Source: Ignisphaera sp.
GTDB taxonomy: Archaea > Thermoproteota > Thermoprotei_A > Sulfolobales > Ignisphaeraceae
Length of the DNA: 43,208 nt
Direction: 5' to 3'
NCBI GenBank assembly: GCA_028275825.1
Contig: JAPWTX010000012.1
Location: forward strand, 1-43,208
Shown here: positions 35,320-43,087 of the stretch, in pieces
Layout of the letters: every line of letters starts with the position of its first letter
How positions within the stretch are numbered: the stretch's first letter is position 1
Notes under the pieces: generated by a model
What the model was told of the DNA's origin: nothing
What the model saw: the letters and a program-made list of their open reading frames with translations, nothing else
Databases searched by the model: none
Position numbers and translations under genes: made by a program

Positions 35320-36069
35320 CTACATCTCACCTCGCAATAGCTTCTGAGCAATATCTGTAGTGGGGCGTAAAAACAGTTGCTGTGCAGGCCCCTGCTCAAC
35401 AACTCTACCATCATATAGCACTGCAACATAATCAGCTACTCTCGCAGCCTGATGCGGAAAATGTGTAACCATAACCACTGTAACCTCATCTTTTAGTGAA
35501 ACAATAGCCTCTTCAAGTTTCCTCGCATTAACAGGATCAATGTTAGCTGTAGGCTCGTCGAGGAGTAGAAGCCTTGGTTTCATAGCTAACGCCCTTGCCA
35601 AGCATAGTCTCTGTCTCTGCCCACCACTAAGCTGATGGGGGTAGTCATGTAACCTATCCTCAACCTCATCCCACAGCATAGCCCTTTCTAAAGCCCATCT
35701 AACCACTTCATCAACTTCCCTCCTACTCTTCGCAACACCATTAATTCTTGCAGCTACAGCCACATTATCATAAATTGTTAAGTGTGGAAATGGATTAGGT
35801 ACTTGAAACACCATGCCAATGAGTTTCCTCAGCTCATAGGGGTCGTAACTCATTGCGTCAAAGCCGAGAACCTTTACAGATCCTTCAACCCTGGCCCCCT
35901 CAGTAAGGTCTATGAGTCTATTTATAACCCTAAGCAGGGTTGTTTTACCTGAGCCAGAAGGACCCATAATGACAAACACAGTGTTATAGGGCACTCTTAG
36001 CGTTACACCTTTTAATACCTGCCTACCCCCAAGATAAACGCTTACGTTATTCATTTCAACTGCAAACAC
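35320..36069 (-). CDS. pstB: Phosphate ABC transporter ATPase PstB
   Basis: 249 residues with Walker A GPSGSGKTT, GMVFQVPNPFPHLTIYDNVA (PstB-specific Q-loop region), signature QLSGGQRQRLCLARALA, Walker B LLLLDEPTANIDP and switch His (VMVTHFPHQAARVADYVAVL). GTG start with AAGGAGGTGA nine to ten bases upstream, located in the end of pstA; only one base separates the genes. Confidence 0.95.
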   Translation of the reverse strand: MFAVEMNNVSVYLGGRQVLKGVTLRVPYNTVFVIMGPSGSGKTTLLRVINRLIDLTEGARVEGSVKVLGFDAMSYDPYELRKLIGMVFQVPNPFPHLTIYDNVAVAARINGVAKSRREVDEVVRWALERAMLWDEVEDRLHDYPHQLSGGQRQRLCLARALAMKPRLLLLDEPTANIDPVNARKLEEAIVSLKDEVTVVMVTHFPHQAARVADYVAVLYDGRVVEQGPAQQLFLRPTTDIAQKLLRGEM

Positions 36070-36070
36070 C

Positions 36071-36916
36071 TTACAGCTTCACCTCCTTAACAATAAGTTT
36101 AGTTGCGAAAAATAACACTATGTAAGCTAGGAGGAGGAGTGCTGCAGCCCCCCATGCAACCTGATGCCAGGTTTCATAGGGAGATAGAATATAATCGAAT
36201 ATCAGAAGGGGTATGGCATCTGCAGGAGATGTTGGCGAGAATGATACTCCTGTCCTGAATCTGCCAGCTGTGAAGAGAAGAGCAGCTGTTTCGCCCATTA
36301 TTCTAGCTATAGTCATTAGAACTCCCACAGCAATGCTTCTCCTAGCTATTGGTATGAGAACCTTCATAACAGCACCCCACCTACCCATAGCTATTGAAAA
36401 TGCTGCCTCTCTATACATTGCTGGAATTGAGCGTAGTGCTGTAGAAAAGTATGTATATGCATAAGGTAATGCAATAATTGATAACGCTATCGCTCCAGCT
36501 AATGCTGAAAAACCCTTCATGGGCATAACAATCAGTGTGAAGACAATCATCGAAACAGCTATTGTGGGTATACTTGCAAGAGACTTTGCAACAGCATCAA
36601 TAATTATTGAAACTGTGTTTCTAGGGAACTCTGTTGTGAGAATAGCTGCAAAGAGTGCTAGGACAACTGTTATTGGTAGTGATATTATGGTCATGAGAGC
36701 TGTTCCTATAATTGAAGGAGCTATACCTCCAATCTCTCTTGAGAGTGGTGCTGGCGGCAAGTTTGTGAAGAAGTTGATGCCAGCTTTGGCAATAACTGTG
36801 AATCCATTTATAAGAACAGCTATTATCAAGTGCACAATTGGCACTATTGCTAAGAGTGAAAGTACTGCAATTAGACATGTGAAGAGTTTTTCCCTTAACA
36901 TTCTCCAACTATACAA
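36071..36916 (-). CDS. pstA: Phosphate ABC transporter permease PstA
   Basis: 281 residues, six hydrophobic segments. FFTNLPPAPLSREIGGIAPSI and the EAA-type coupling loop YREAAFSIAMGRWGAVMKVLIP (preceded by ALRSIPAM) are PstA features. TTG start overlapping pstC by 8 bases; an ATG at 36901 preceded closely by GGAGA is an alternative. Confidence 0.93.
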   Translation of the reverse strand: MYSWRMLREKLFTCLIAVLSLLAIVPIVHLIIAVLINGFTVIAKAGINFFTNLPPAPLSREIGGIAPSIIGTALMTIISLPITVVLALFAAILTTEFPRNTVSIIIDAVAKSLASIPTIAVSMIVFTLIVMPMKGFSALAGAIALSIIALPYAYTYFSTALRSIPAMYREAAFSIAMGRWGAVMKVLIPIARRSIAVGVLMTIARIMGETAALLFTAGRFRTGVSFSPTSPADAIPLLIFDYILSPYETWHQVAWGAAALLLLAYIVLFFATKLIVKEVKL

Positions 36917-37826
36917 TTATCCTCGACCTCCACCTGATCATGGTTGTCGAACCATAGAAGCTGAGTGCTACGGAGATCAAAACCACAATGAGAATAGAGA
37001 CGTAGAGAACCGACTCGGCATATGGGTAAAGATAGGCATCGGCAAACTGAGAAGCAATCAAAGCTGCTACTGTATAGCCTGGTGCAAATAGACAACTGCT
37101 TAAATACATGGAGTTGCCGACCGTTACAGCAGCTATGGTGGTTTCGCCTAGAGCCCTAGCAAACCCAAGAATCAATGAAGCCACGATTGCTGGCTTAGCC
37201 AGGGATATCATTATCTTTATAGACTCATACCTAGTTGCTCCAATACCATAACACGCCTCTCTATATATAGAAGGAATGCTTTGGTAAGCCTCTAGAGTTA
37301 GTGCAGTAACATAGGGAACTGTGGAGATGCCTATAGAGATCCCAGCTGCGAGAATAGAAAAGCCTGTCACAGGTCTACAGGAAAAGAGTGGTATAAATGG
37401 CAGAGCACTGTGCAGAGGCTCCATAAGGAATTGCTTTAGGAGAGGTACAAGATATTGTGAAGCCCATACAGCGTATACTATTGTTGGCAAACCCCCCATG
37501 AGCTCCACTATAGAAGATACAACACCTCTCACAATGCCCTGCAAATACTCTGCTATCATAATTGTCAGCGGGAGTGAGAAAATAAGAGCTGTAAGCACTG
37601 CCAAAGCTGATACAGTCAAAGAGCCTACTATAGGTGCGAGAAGACCATATGCCTCGTTTTCAGGGCTCCAACCGCTTGATGCAAACAGTTGAAATCCAAA
37701 ACGCTGAAGAGCGTCAACAGATTTCAAGACCATGGTAATGATCGATATTATGAGAATTGCTAGAAGTGATAGGGAAAGTGGTAATAGTGATAGGAGGAAA
37801 AGCTTATCTCTCTTAGACCTCATCAT
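36909..37826 (-). CDS. pstC: Phosphate ABC transporter permease PstC
   Basis: 305 residues with six hydrophobic segments; GLLAPIVGSLTVSALAVL, ELMGGLPTIVYAVWAS and the coupling loop SIPSIYREACYGIGATRYES are typical of PstC. Follows pstS by 25 bases. Together with PstA it forms the phosphate channel. Confidence 0.93.
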   Translation of the reverse strand: MMRSKRDKLFLLSLLPLSLSLLAILIISIITMVLKSVDALQRFGFQLFASSGWSPENEAYGLLAPIVGSLTVSALAVLTALIFSLPLTIMIAEYLQGIVRGVVSSIVELMGGLPTIVYAVWASQYLVPLLKQFLMEPLHSALPFIPLFSCRPVTGFSILAAGISIGISTVPYVTALTLEAYQSIPSIYREACYGIGATRYESIKIMISLAKPAIVASLILGFARALGETTIAAVTVGNSMYLSSCLFAPGYTVAALIASQFADAYLYPYAESVLYVSILIVVLISVALSFYGSTTMIRWRSRIIV

Positions 37827-37851
37827 GAGCCCTACCCAAGCTTAGTGCAAA

Positions 37852-39006
37852 TCACTGTGTTGTGATTTCATTAGATGCTTTAATTAGTAGCTCTCTAACA
37901 TTTTGTGGCGGCGCTACATAACCTTCTACAACATGGTTATAACCTTCATCAGCAACCCACTTTAGAAACAGTTTAATAGCCTCTGCCTTTCTCAGATCAT
38001 CGTATTTCTTCCAAAGGAGTATATGTGTTGGCCCAGCTATAGGATAGCTTCTATCCCCAGGAGCATAAATGATGCTATCTAATATCTGACTAAAGTCATC
38101 GAGAGGCGATGTAGGTATTTTTGCGTTCTTCAAAGCCTCTTCAACAGTTTCTATTGAGGGAGTCACAAAGTTACCTGCTTCATTCTTTATAGCAGCTATG
38201 CTGAGATTATTTTTAATGGCATAGCTCCACTCAACATAACCTATGCTATATGGGGTTTGCTTAATGTTTTGGGTAACGCCTTCACTTCCCTTCCCTCCAA
38301 CACCCCTTCCAGAGGCTTCAACAGGCCAACTAATACTCTTTCCAACCAACCCCCTGGGCCACACACCACCAGAAGCCTTGTATAGAAATGTTGTAAATAT
38401 CTCTGTTGTTCCACTTGCATCAGATCTATATACAACCACTATCTCTTTATGTGGCAACATACTTGTTATATTTGGGTTCAAGCTCTTTATATATGCATCA
38501 TCCCAGTACACTATCTCCCCCTTATATATCTTAGCTAGTGCAACAGCATCAAGCCTCAAGATAACATTTTTAGGCAGCTCAGGAATATTATAAACTATTA
38601 CTACAGGGCCAAAGAGCCATGGGATTTGAAGTATAGAGCCATTATACTTTAGCCACATATCTCTTGACAGAGGTGGATCACTACAGCCAAAGTCGACTAT
38701 TTTCTGAAAGAACATTGATTGCCCAGCTCCGCTTCCAACAGATTGATAATTTATTTGAATTCCATACATTTCCTGAAACATTTTTGACCATTCTGAAATT
38801 TGTGGATAAACAAAGCTTGAACCTGCACCTTGCAAAACCACACCTTGTAGCTGAATATTAGTGCTCGTGGTGATGCTCGGAACTGTTACTGGTGTTAACC
38901 CTTCTTTGCGTCCTCCATAAATTTGGAGTGCATAGTAAGCTATGATAAATGCTATAATAGCTATGGCTAGTACTGCTATAGCTACAATCTTTTGCACGTA
39001 TTTCAC
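37852..39006 (-). CDS. pstS: Phosphate-binding protein PstS, membrane-anchored
   Basis: 384 residues. An N-terminal membrane segment (KIVAIAVLAIAIIAFIIAYY) and short spacer anchor it outside the cell. Phosphate-site motifs are clear: GAGSSFVYPQISEW, YQSVGSGAGQS, DFGCSDPPLS, VVVYRSDASGTTEIFTTFL and GYVEWSYA. GTG start about 31 bases after a TATA box. First gene of pstS-C-A-B-phoU. Confidence 0.94.
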   Translation of the reverse strand: MKYVQKIVAIAVLAIAIIAFIIAYYALQIYGGRKEGLTPVTVPSITTSTNIQLQGVVLQGAGSSFVYPQISEWSKMFQEMYGIQINYQSVGSGAGQSMFFQKIVDFGCSDPPLSRDMWLKYNGSILQIPWLFGPVVIVYNIPELPKNVILRLDAVALAKIYKGEIVYWDDAYIKSLNPNITSMLPHKEIVVVYRSDASGTTEIFTTFLYKASGGVWPRGLVGKSISWPVEASGRGVGGKGSEGVTQNIKQTPYSIGYVEWSYAIKNNLSIAAIKNEAGNFVTPSIETVEEALKNAKIPTSPLDDFSQILDSIIYAPGDRSYPIAGPTHILLWKKYDDLRKAEAIKLFLKWVADEGYNHVVEGYVAPPQNVRELLIKASNEITTQ

Positions 39007-39033
39007 CCGAGTTCACTAGACTTATTCCAAACC

Positions 39034-39041
39034 TATATAAA
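39034..39041 (-). promoter_or_regulatory. TATA box of the pst operon
   Basis: Minus strand TTTATATA, centred about 31 bases before the GTG of pstS. Just upstream (39055-39120) the AT-rich sequence holds related motifs TTTATAGATATTTA and, inverted, TAAATCTATAAATA, which could be regulator sites. Confidence 0.5.
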
Positions 39042-39121
39042 TCTTTGCAATAAATGTTTATAGATATTTATATTTATCTAGGTTGATAGTGTATAACATT
39101 CATAAATCTATAAATATGTAT

Positions 39122-39718
39122 TTAATCTTGGATCAAGTTCTTCTCTATATAGCTTAGTATGTGAGATAGCTGCTCTTTATCCAACTTCTCTAGCCAATCA
39201 ATAGAGCTTCCATAGTATATGGGCTTCTCCCCAAAAATTATGTCTAAGACATCTGTTGCAAGCCCTTCAAGCTTTTTTGCTGTTGCATCAACCTCTATCA
39301 CCATATCTTCACCCAGCTCCTCAATTGCATTAATTGTGCACACTCCAAGCAGCTCTGCCTCAATGTTTTCAGCAATTTTCCTATTGTCCCAACCTCTTTG
39401 CTCAAGTATGTGCAGTAGCTCTATAGGGTTTCTTCTCAATACTATTACAAGCTCTAGCACATCCCCAGGTACTATCTCTACATAGTGACCGACTATGATT
39501 AGCGGGCCTTGTGAATTGGCAAGCTCTTTAACTGCTTTACTCAACCTATCCTCATCTATTATGAAGCTCTTTCTCGAACTATCATATGCTATAACATAGT
39601 TGTTTCTCACAGCAAACTCGCTTAACTCAACAACTGTAAAGCCCAGTAATTCAGAAAGCCTAGCTGCTAAAGCACTTTTACCAGTTCCAGGCACACCTGA
39701 TAAGCCTATGGATCTCAC
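39122..39718 (-). CDS. AK6/Fap7-type adenylate kinase-like NTPase
   Basis: About 198 residues. P-loop GLSGVPGTGKSALAARLSEL at the N-terminus, then the NMP-kinase features VVELSEFAVRNN, IIVGHYVEIVPGD (an H-Y variant of the GHxxHxxP-type strand) and LRRNPIELLHILEQRGWDNRKIAENIEAELLG. This is the broad NMP kinase family (AK6, Fap7/hCINAP) that in eukaryotes and archaea assists late 18S/16S rRNA maturation with uS11. I prefer the GTG at 39718 (GGTG seven bases upstream, N-terminus then equals the family); ATGs at 39724 and 39736 are alternatives. Upstream of the pst promoter on the same strand. Confidence 0.85.
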   Translation of the reverse strand: MRSIGLSGVPGTGKSALAARLSELLGFTVVELSEFAVRNNYVIAYDSSRKSFIIDEDRLSKAVKELANSQGPLIIVGHYVEIVPGDVLELVIVLRRNPIELLHILEQRGWDNRKIAENIEAELLGVCTINAIEELGEDMVIEVDATAKKLEGLATDVLDIIFGEKPIYYGSSIDWLEKLDKEQLSHILSYIEKNLIQD

Positions 39719-39948
39719 GCACATACACCAAAGCATTTCTTCACTAAACTAACTGTAAAATCTATGATTTGGATGAGCTTTGTTGCGAACCGCAATAGAT
39801 TTTCAAGTGAATTACCATAAGTTTTTGAATATCTGTCCTACTGTGCACCATTACAAAGAACCTTAATAAGGTTTCAGGCTCATAAAAATGCTTCAGCTGC
39901 AATCATTTCTAGCGCTATGGACATCATGGCGTTACATTGGCTTCGCCT

Positions 39949-39956
39949 CTTTTATA
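39949..39956 (+). promoter_or_regulatory. TATA-like box for the CdvB paralogue
   Basis: CTTTTATA about 40 bases before the ATG at 39993, implying a short leader. Confidence 0.4.
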
Positions 39957-39992
39957 CTATTGGCAACAGTATAATGGTTTTGGGAAAAATCC

Positions 39993-40655
39993 ATGAGTTC
40001 ATTGCCCGACTTTGAGAAGAGATGGGCTGGAGGACCATCAGTTGGAGAGAAGTTTAAGGATCTCTTTAAGAAGAAAGAGCCTATAAAACAGAAGCTTGTA
40101 ATGGCGAGCTACAAAGTAAGGTCTATGGTTAGTAGGTTAGAGGTCTTCATAGAGAGGCTGAGGGAGAGAGATAGAACACTATTTGAGAGAGTGGTTGACG
40201 CCCTTACACAAGGTGATGAAATTAGGGCTGCTATGTATGCTAATGAAATTGCTGAGATTAGGAAGATGGTTAAGCAGCTCACCATAACCCAGGTGGCATT
40301 AGAGCAGGTTGCGTTAAGGCTTGATACAGTTATAACCATGGGTGACGTCATGGCAGGTCTCATACCAGCTGTTGGAGTGGTTAAAGAGCTAAAGAACGTG
40401 ATTAAGGGTATAATGCCTGAGATGTCCTTAGAGCTCTCAGAAGTAGAAGAAGGTCTAAGAGATGTGGTGATATCAGCTGGAGAAGCACTGGGCATGCCTG
40501 CAGGAGACATATACACAACTCCAGAAGCCAGAAAGATACTGGAGGAAGCCAAGGTAGTAGCAGAGCAGAGAATGAAGGAGAAGTTCCCAGAGCTACCATC
40601 ACTCGTCACATCAGCAACTCAAAAAGCTACAGCACCAGCAACAGGTACAGCTTAG
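39993..40655 (+). CDS. ESCRT-III-like cell division protein (CdvB paralogue)
   Basis: 220 residues, Snf7/ESCRT-III fold. The basic N-terminus (FEKRWAGGPSVGEKFKDLFKKK) precedes the helical core (KVRSMVSRLEVFIERLRERD, ALTQGDEIRAAMYANEIAEI, LEQVALRLDTVITMGDVM). A helix-breaking linker leads to the C-terminal helix (PEARKILEEAKVVAEQRMKE) and a short Ala/Thr tail. It lacks the winged-helix CdvA-binding domain, so it fits the CdvB1/B2-type paralogues that form constricting filaments at division. No cdvA or cdvC (Vps4) is in the window, so it lies apart from the main cdv operon, which is normal for these paralogues. Confidence 0.9.
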   Translation: MSSLPDFEKRWAGGPSVGEKFKDLFKKKEPIKQKLVMASYKVRSMVSRLEVFIERLRERDRTLFERVVDALTQGDEIRAAMYANEIAEIRKMVKQLTITQVALEQVALRLDTVITMGDVMAGLIPAVGVVKELKNVIKGIMPEMSLELSEVEEGLRDVVISAGEALGMPAGDIYTTPEARKILEEAKVVAEQRMKEKFPELPSLVTSATQKATAPATGTA

Positions 40656-40657
40656 AA

Positions 40658-40720
40658 CTTTTCAATACTTTTTCAAAGCTTTTTTAAACATAAGCTTTTT
40701 TACCCAAAAATAATTTTTCT
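40658..40720 (+). terminator. T-run terminator region after the CdvB paralogue
   Basis: Four T-runs (CTTTTTC, CTTTTTTA, CTTTTTTA, ATTTTTC) in 60 bases, with AAGCTTTTTTA occurring twice. Archaeal terminators are typically such T-stretches. Confidence 0.5.
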
Positions 40721-40723
40721 CTT

Positions 40724-40731
40724 CTATTTAA
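40724..40731 (+). promoter_or_regulatory. TATA box for the eL33 gene
   Basis: CTATTTAAGG is centred about 25 bases before the ATG at 40752, indicating a leaderless transcript. Confidence 0.5.
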
Positions 40732-40751
40732 GGAAAGCAAGTGATCTTGTT

Positions 40752-41030
40752 ATGAATGTTGTAAATAAGCTTGTAGGTGTAGTAAAGGGTTATAGGAGGA
40801 GCAGAGCAAGGCAGTATAATAGCCAAGTGTTGTTACAAGTACTTGCAGATCCAAAGATATTGGGGAGACTTGTTGGTGCAAAGGTTGTTGCAAAGGATGT
40901 GCATGGCAATGTTTATAGAGGTAAGATAGTTAAGGTTCATAGCTTTAGAAACTGCATTGCAGTAACAAGGTTTAAGCCAAATATACCTGGACAGCTCATA
41001 GGATCTCATGTAGAGATTATACTTAGTTAA
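40752..41030 (+). CDS. rpl35ae: Ribosomal protein eL33 (L35Ae)
   Basis: 92 residues; small basic beta-barrel protein of the large subunit found in eukaryotes and some archaea, mainly Thermoproteota and Thermococcales. Landmarks are GVVKGYRRSRARQYNSQVLL, GRLVGAKVVAKD, YRGKIVKVHSFRNCIAVTRF and NIPGQLIGSHVEI. Length and domain coverage are complete. Likely leaderless. Confidence 0.9.
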   Translation: MNVVNKLVGVVKGYRRSRARQYNSQVLLQVLADPKILGRLVGAKVVAKDVHGNVYRGKIVKVHSFRNCIAVTRFKPNIPGQLIGSHVEIILS

Positions 41031-41097
41031 AAGAGGTGCGGAGGCAGCGCTTTAGTTGCATCTCTCACTTAGTTTTGTTCTTAAGTGCAGTTCTATC

Positions 41098-41114
41098 GTC
41101 AGATTAACTCTGAC
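41098..41114. promoter_or_regulatory. Perfect inverted repeat upstream of the ligase gene
   Basis: GTCAGA-TTAAC-TCTGAC, six-base perfect arms, located about 60-75 bases before the ligase TATA box. Could be a regulator site; could be chance. Confidence 0.3.
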
Positions 41115-41172
41115 TAATCATCACTCATTTTTGCCGGGTTTTCATCACCACACTTTAAGGAAAAAGTGTATC

Positions 41173-41181
41173 TGGTTATAA
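41173..41181 (+). promoter_or_regulatory. TATA box for the DNA ligase gene
   Basis: GGTTATAAA directly overlaps the ATG at 41182, so that ATG cannot be the start of a transcript from this promoter; start near 41203 and the GTG at 41218 fit. Confidence 0.5.
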
Positions 41182-41217
41182 ATGTGTTTAGAGAGAGTTT
41201 TTCTTGGGGTATTCATA

Positions 41218-43029
41218 GTGGAGTTCGCAATTGTTGCACAAACTCTAGAGATTTTAGAGAAGACAACGAGTAAAATTCAGCAGGCTGCTACACTAGCTAT
41301 GCTGTTTAAGAAGACACCGCCTAGTGTTATTGATAAGGTTGTGTATCTCATTCTAGGGACGTTGTGGCCTGATTGGAGGGGCATGCCTGAGCTTGGCATA
41401 GCTGAAAAGGGTATTCAGAAGTGTATAGCTCTTGCAACAAATACTGTAGAGGCCGAGGTTGAGAAGCTTTACAAGGCTCTTGGCGATTATGGGGCTGCTG
41501 CAGAGAGGTTGAAGATGAGCAGGCAGGGAAAAGCAACGGGGCTAGCGGCATTTATAAAGAGTGCTAAGGGTGAGCAAGGTAAGAAACTAGATGTGGATAC
41601 AGTTTATAACACTCTTGTAAAGATAGCTATGCTTCAGGGTGAGGGGAGTAGGGATATGAAGCTAAGGCTCCTCACAGCACTTCTAATGGATGCTGAGCCC
41701 AAGGAGGCGAAATATATTGTAAGGTTTGCAGAGGGTAGGCTAAGACTTGGTGTGGGAGAGGCAACAGTGATGGATGGCCTTGCCTCAGCATTTGGTGTAT
41801 CAAGGGATCTAATTGAAAAAGCTTACAACGTTTATCCAGATCTAGGTGCCATAGCAAAGGTTATAGCAGAGAAAGGTGGTGTTGCTATTAAGGAGGTGAA
41901 GCCTGTTCCAGGTATACCTTTAAGACCGATGCTTGCTGAAAGAGCTAGTGACCCTGTTGAAATAATCAACAAGGCTGGGGTACCAGCACTCGCAGAGTTT
42001 AAGTACGATGGTGAGAGGGGGCAGATACATAAGAAGGGGGATAAGATATGGATATTTTCCAGGAGGCTGGAGGATATAACTCATCAGTATCCAGATGTAG
42101 TTGAAATGGCTCTAAAACATGTTAAGGCAGATGAAGCTATTATTGAAGGTGAGATCGTTGCTATAGATCCAGAGACAGGTGAATTTAAGCCATTTCAGGA
42201 GCTAATGCATAGGAAGAGGAAGAAGGATATACATGAGGCCTTGAAGGAGTATCCAGTAGTTGTAAGGCTCTTTGACTGTCTCTATGCAAATGGTGTAGAT
42301 CTCACACAAAAACCCTTGCCAGAGAGAAGGGAGTGGCTTAAGAAGGTTATTGAGGAAAGCGATGAGTTTAAGGTAGCTGAGCACACCATTGTGAAGGACA
42401 CTAAAGAGCTCGAGCAGTTCTTTCTAAAAGCAATTGAAAGTGGTTGTGAAGGTCTTGTAGTCAAATCCCTCGGAGTAGACTCTGTATACCAGGCTGGTGC
42501 GAGAGGGTGGCTATGGATAAAGTACAAAAGAGACTACAAGAGCGAGTTAACAGATACAGTAGATCTTGTGGTAGTTGGAGCATTTCATGGAAGGGGTAAG
42601 AGAGCTGGCACATATGGAGCACTACTGCTAGCAGCATATGACCCAGATACAGATAGATTCGTAACAGTTTGCAAAGTTGGAACAGGATTTACAGACGAAG
42701 AGCTGGCGCAGCTTCCCAAGAAACTTGAGCCCTATAAACTACCCCATAAACACCAAAGGGTAGATAGCGACATCGAAGCTGATGCATGGTTCGAGCCAGT
42801 ATTAGTGATGGAAGTTGCAGGAGCAGAGATAACGCTATCACCTATACACACATGCTGCTGGAGCTGGGCAAAACCAGAGACAGGAGTATCAATAAGATTC
42901 CCCAGATTCATAAGATGGAGAGAAGATAAATCACCTACAGAAGCAACAACATCAAAAGAACTCTTCGAAATGTACCTCAGGAAACTAAAGAAGATAGAGA
43001 AAGCAGAGCCCAAGGCGGAGGAAGCATAA
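41218..43029 (+). CDS. lig: ATP-dependent DNA ligase
   Basis: 603 residues with start at GTG 41218, preceded by GGGGT seven bases upstream. N-terminal DNA-binding domain (VEFAIVAQTLEILEKTTSKI to about residue 215), nucleotidyltransferase domain with the adenylated lysine in AEFKYDGERGQIH (K262), and motifs IIEGEIVAIDPETGEF (III/IIIa), SGCEGLVVKS (IV) and WLWIKYKRDY (V), then the OB domain (VVVGAFHGRGKRAGTYGALL). Typical LIG1-like archaeal replication ligase of about 600 residues; seals nicks at Okazaki fragments. Downstream of eL33 and CdvB on the same strand but with its own promoter. Confidence 0.95.
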   Translation: MEFAIVAQTLEILEKTTSKIQQAATLAMLFKKTPPSVIDKVVYLILGTLWPDWRGMPELGIAEKGIQKCIALATNTVEAEVEKLYKALGDYGAAAERLKMSRQGKATGLAAFIKSAKGEQGKKLDVDTVYNTLVKIAMLQGEGSRDMKLRLLTALLMDAEPKEAKYIVRFAEGRLRLGVGEATVMDGLASAFGVSRDLIEKAYNVYPDLGAIAKVIAEKGGVAIKEVKPVPGIPLRPMLAERASDPVEIINKAGVPALAEFKYDGERGQIHKKGDKIWIFSRRLEDITHQYPDVVEMALKHVKADEAIIEGEIVAIDPETGEFKPFQELMHRKRKKDIHEALKEYPVVVRLFDCLYANGVDLTQKPLPERREWLKKVIEESDEFKVAEHTIVKDTKELEQFFLKAIESGCEGLVVKSLGVDSVYQAGARGWLWIKYKRDYKSELTDTVDLVVVGAFHGRGKRAGTYGALLLAAYDPDTDRFVTVCKVGTGFTDEELAQLPKKLEPYKLPHKHQRVDSDIEADAWFEPVLVMEVAGAEITLSPIHTCCWSWAKPETGVSIRFPRFIRWREDKSPTEATTSKELFEMYLRKLKKIEKAEPKAEEA

Positions 43030-43051
43030 ATAAAGAACCCAATATTTACAA

Positions 43052-43087
43052 GGAAAGCCTCGCCCTTCAGGGCGGGGAGGAGGTCAG
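43052..43087 (+). repeat. IS605-type end hairpin, orphan copy E (intact)
   Basis: GGAAAGCCTCGCCCTTCAGG then GCGGGGAGGAGGTCAG. Arms CTCGCCC/GGGCGGG pair fully (one G-T), loop TTCA. This is the consensus that follows tnpB in many archaeal IS200/IS605 elements, but here the upstream gene is DNA ligase, ending 22 bases before. Could also act as a transcript end for the ligase, though no T-run follows. Confidence 0.7.

Noticed and set aside
36519-37091. Long plus-strand frame opposite pstA/pstC
   Set aside because: Antisense shadow of clearly recognised membrane permease genes.
41182-41217. ATG at 41182 as the start of DNA ligase
   Set aside because: The TATA box GGTTATAAA runs into this ATG, and the first 12 residues it would add are not part of the ligase N-terminus. 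GTG 41218 with GGGGT upstream gives the usual length.
12533-43087. The five hairpins as intrinsic transcription terminators
   Set aside because: No T-run follows the stem; the conserved part extends into GGAGGTCAG, which matches IS605 ends; some copies lie at the wrong place or strand relative to neighbouring genes.
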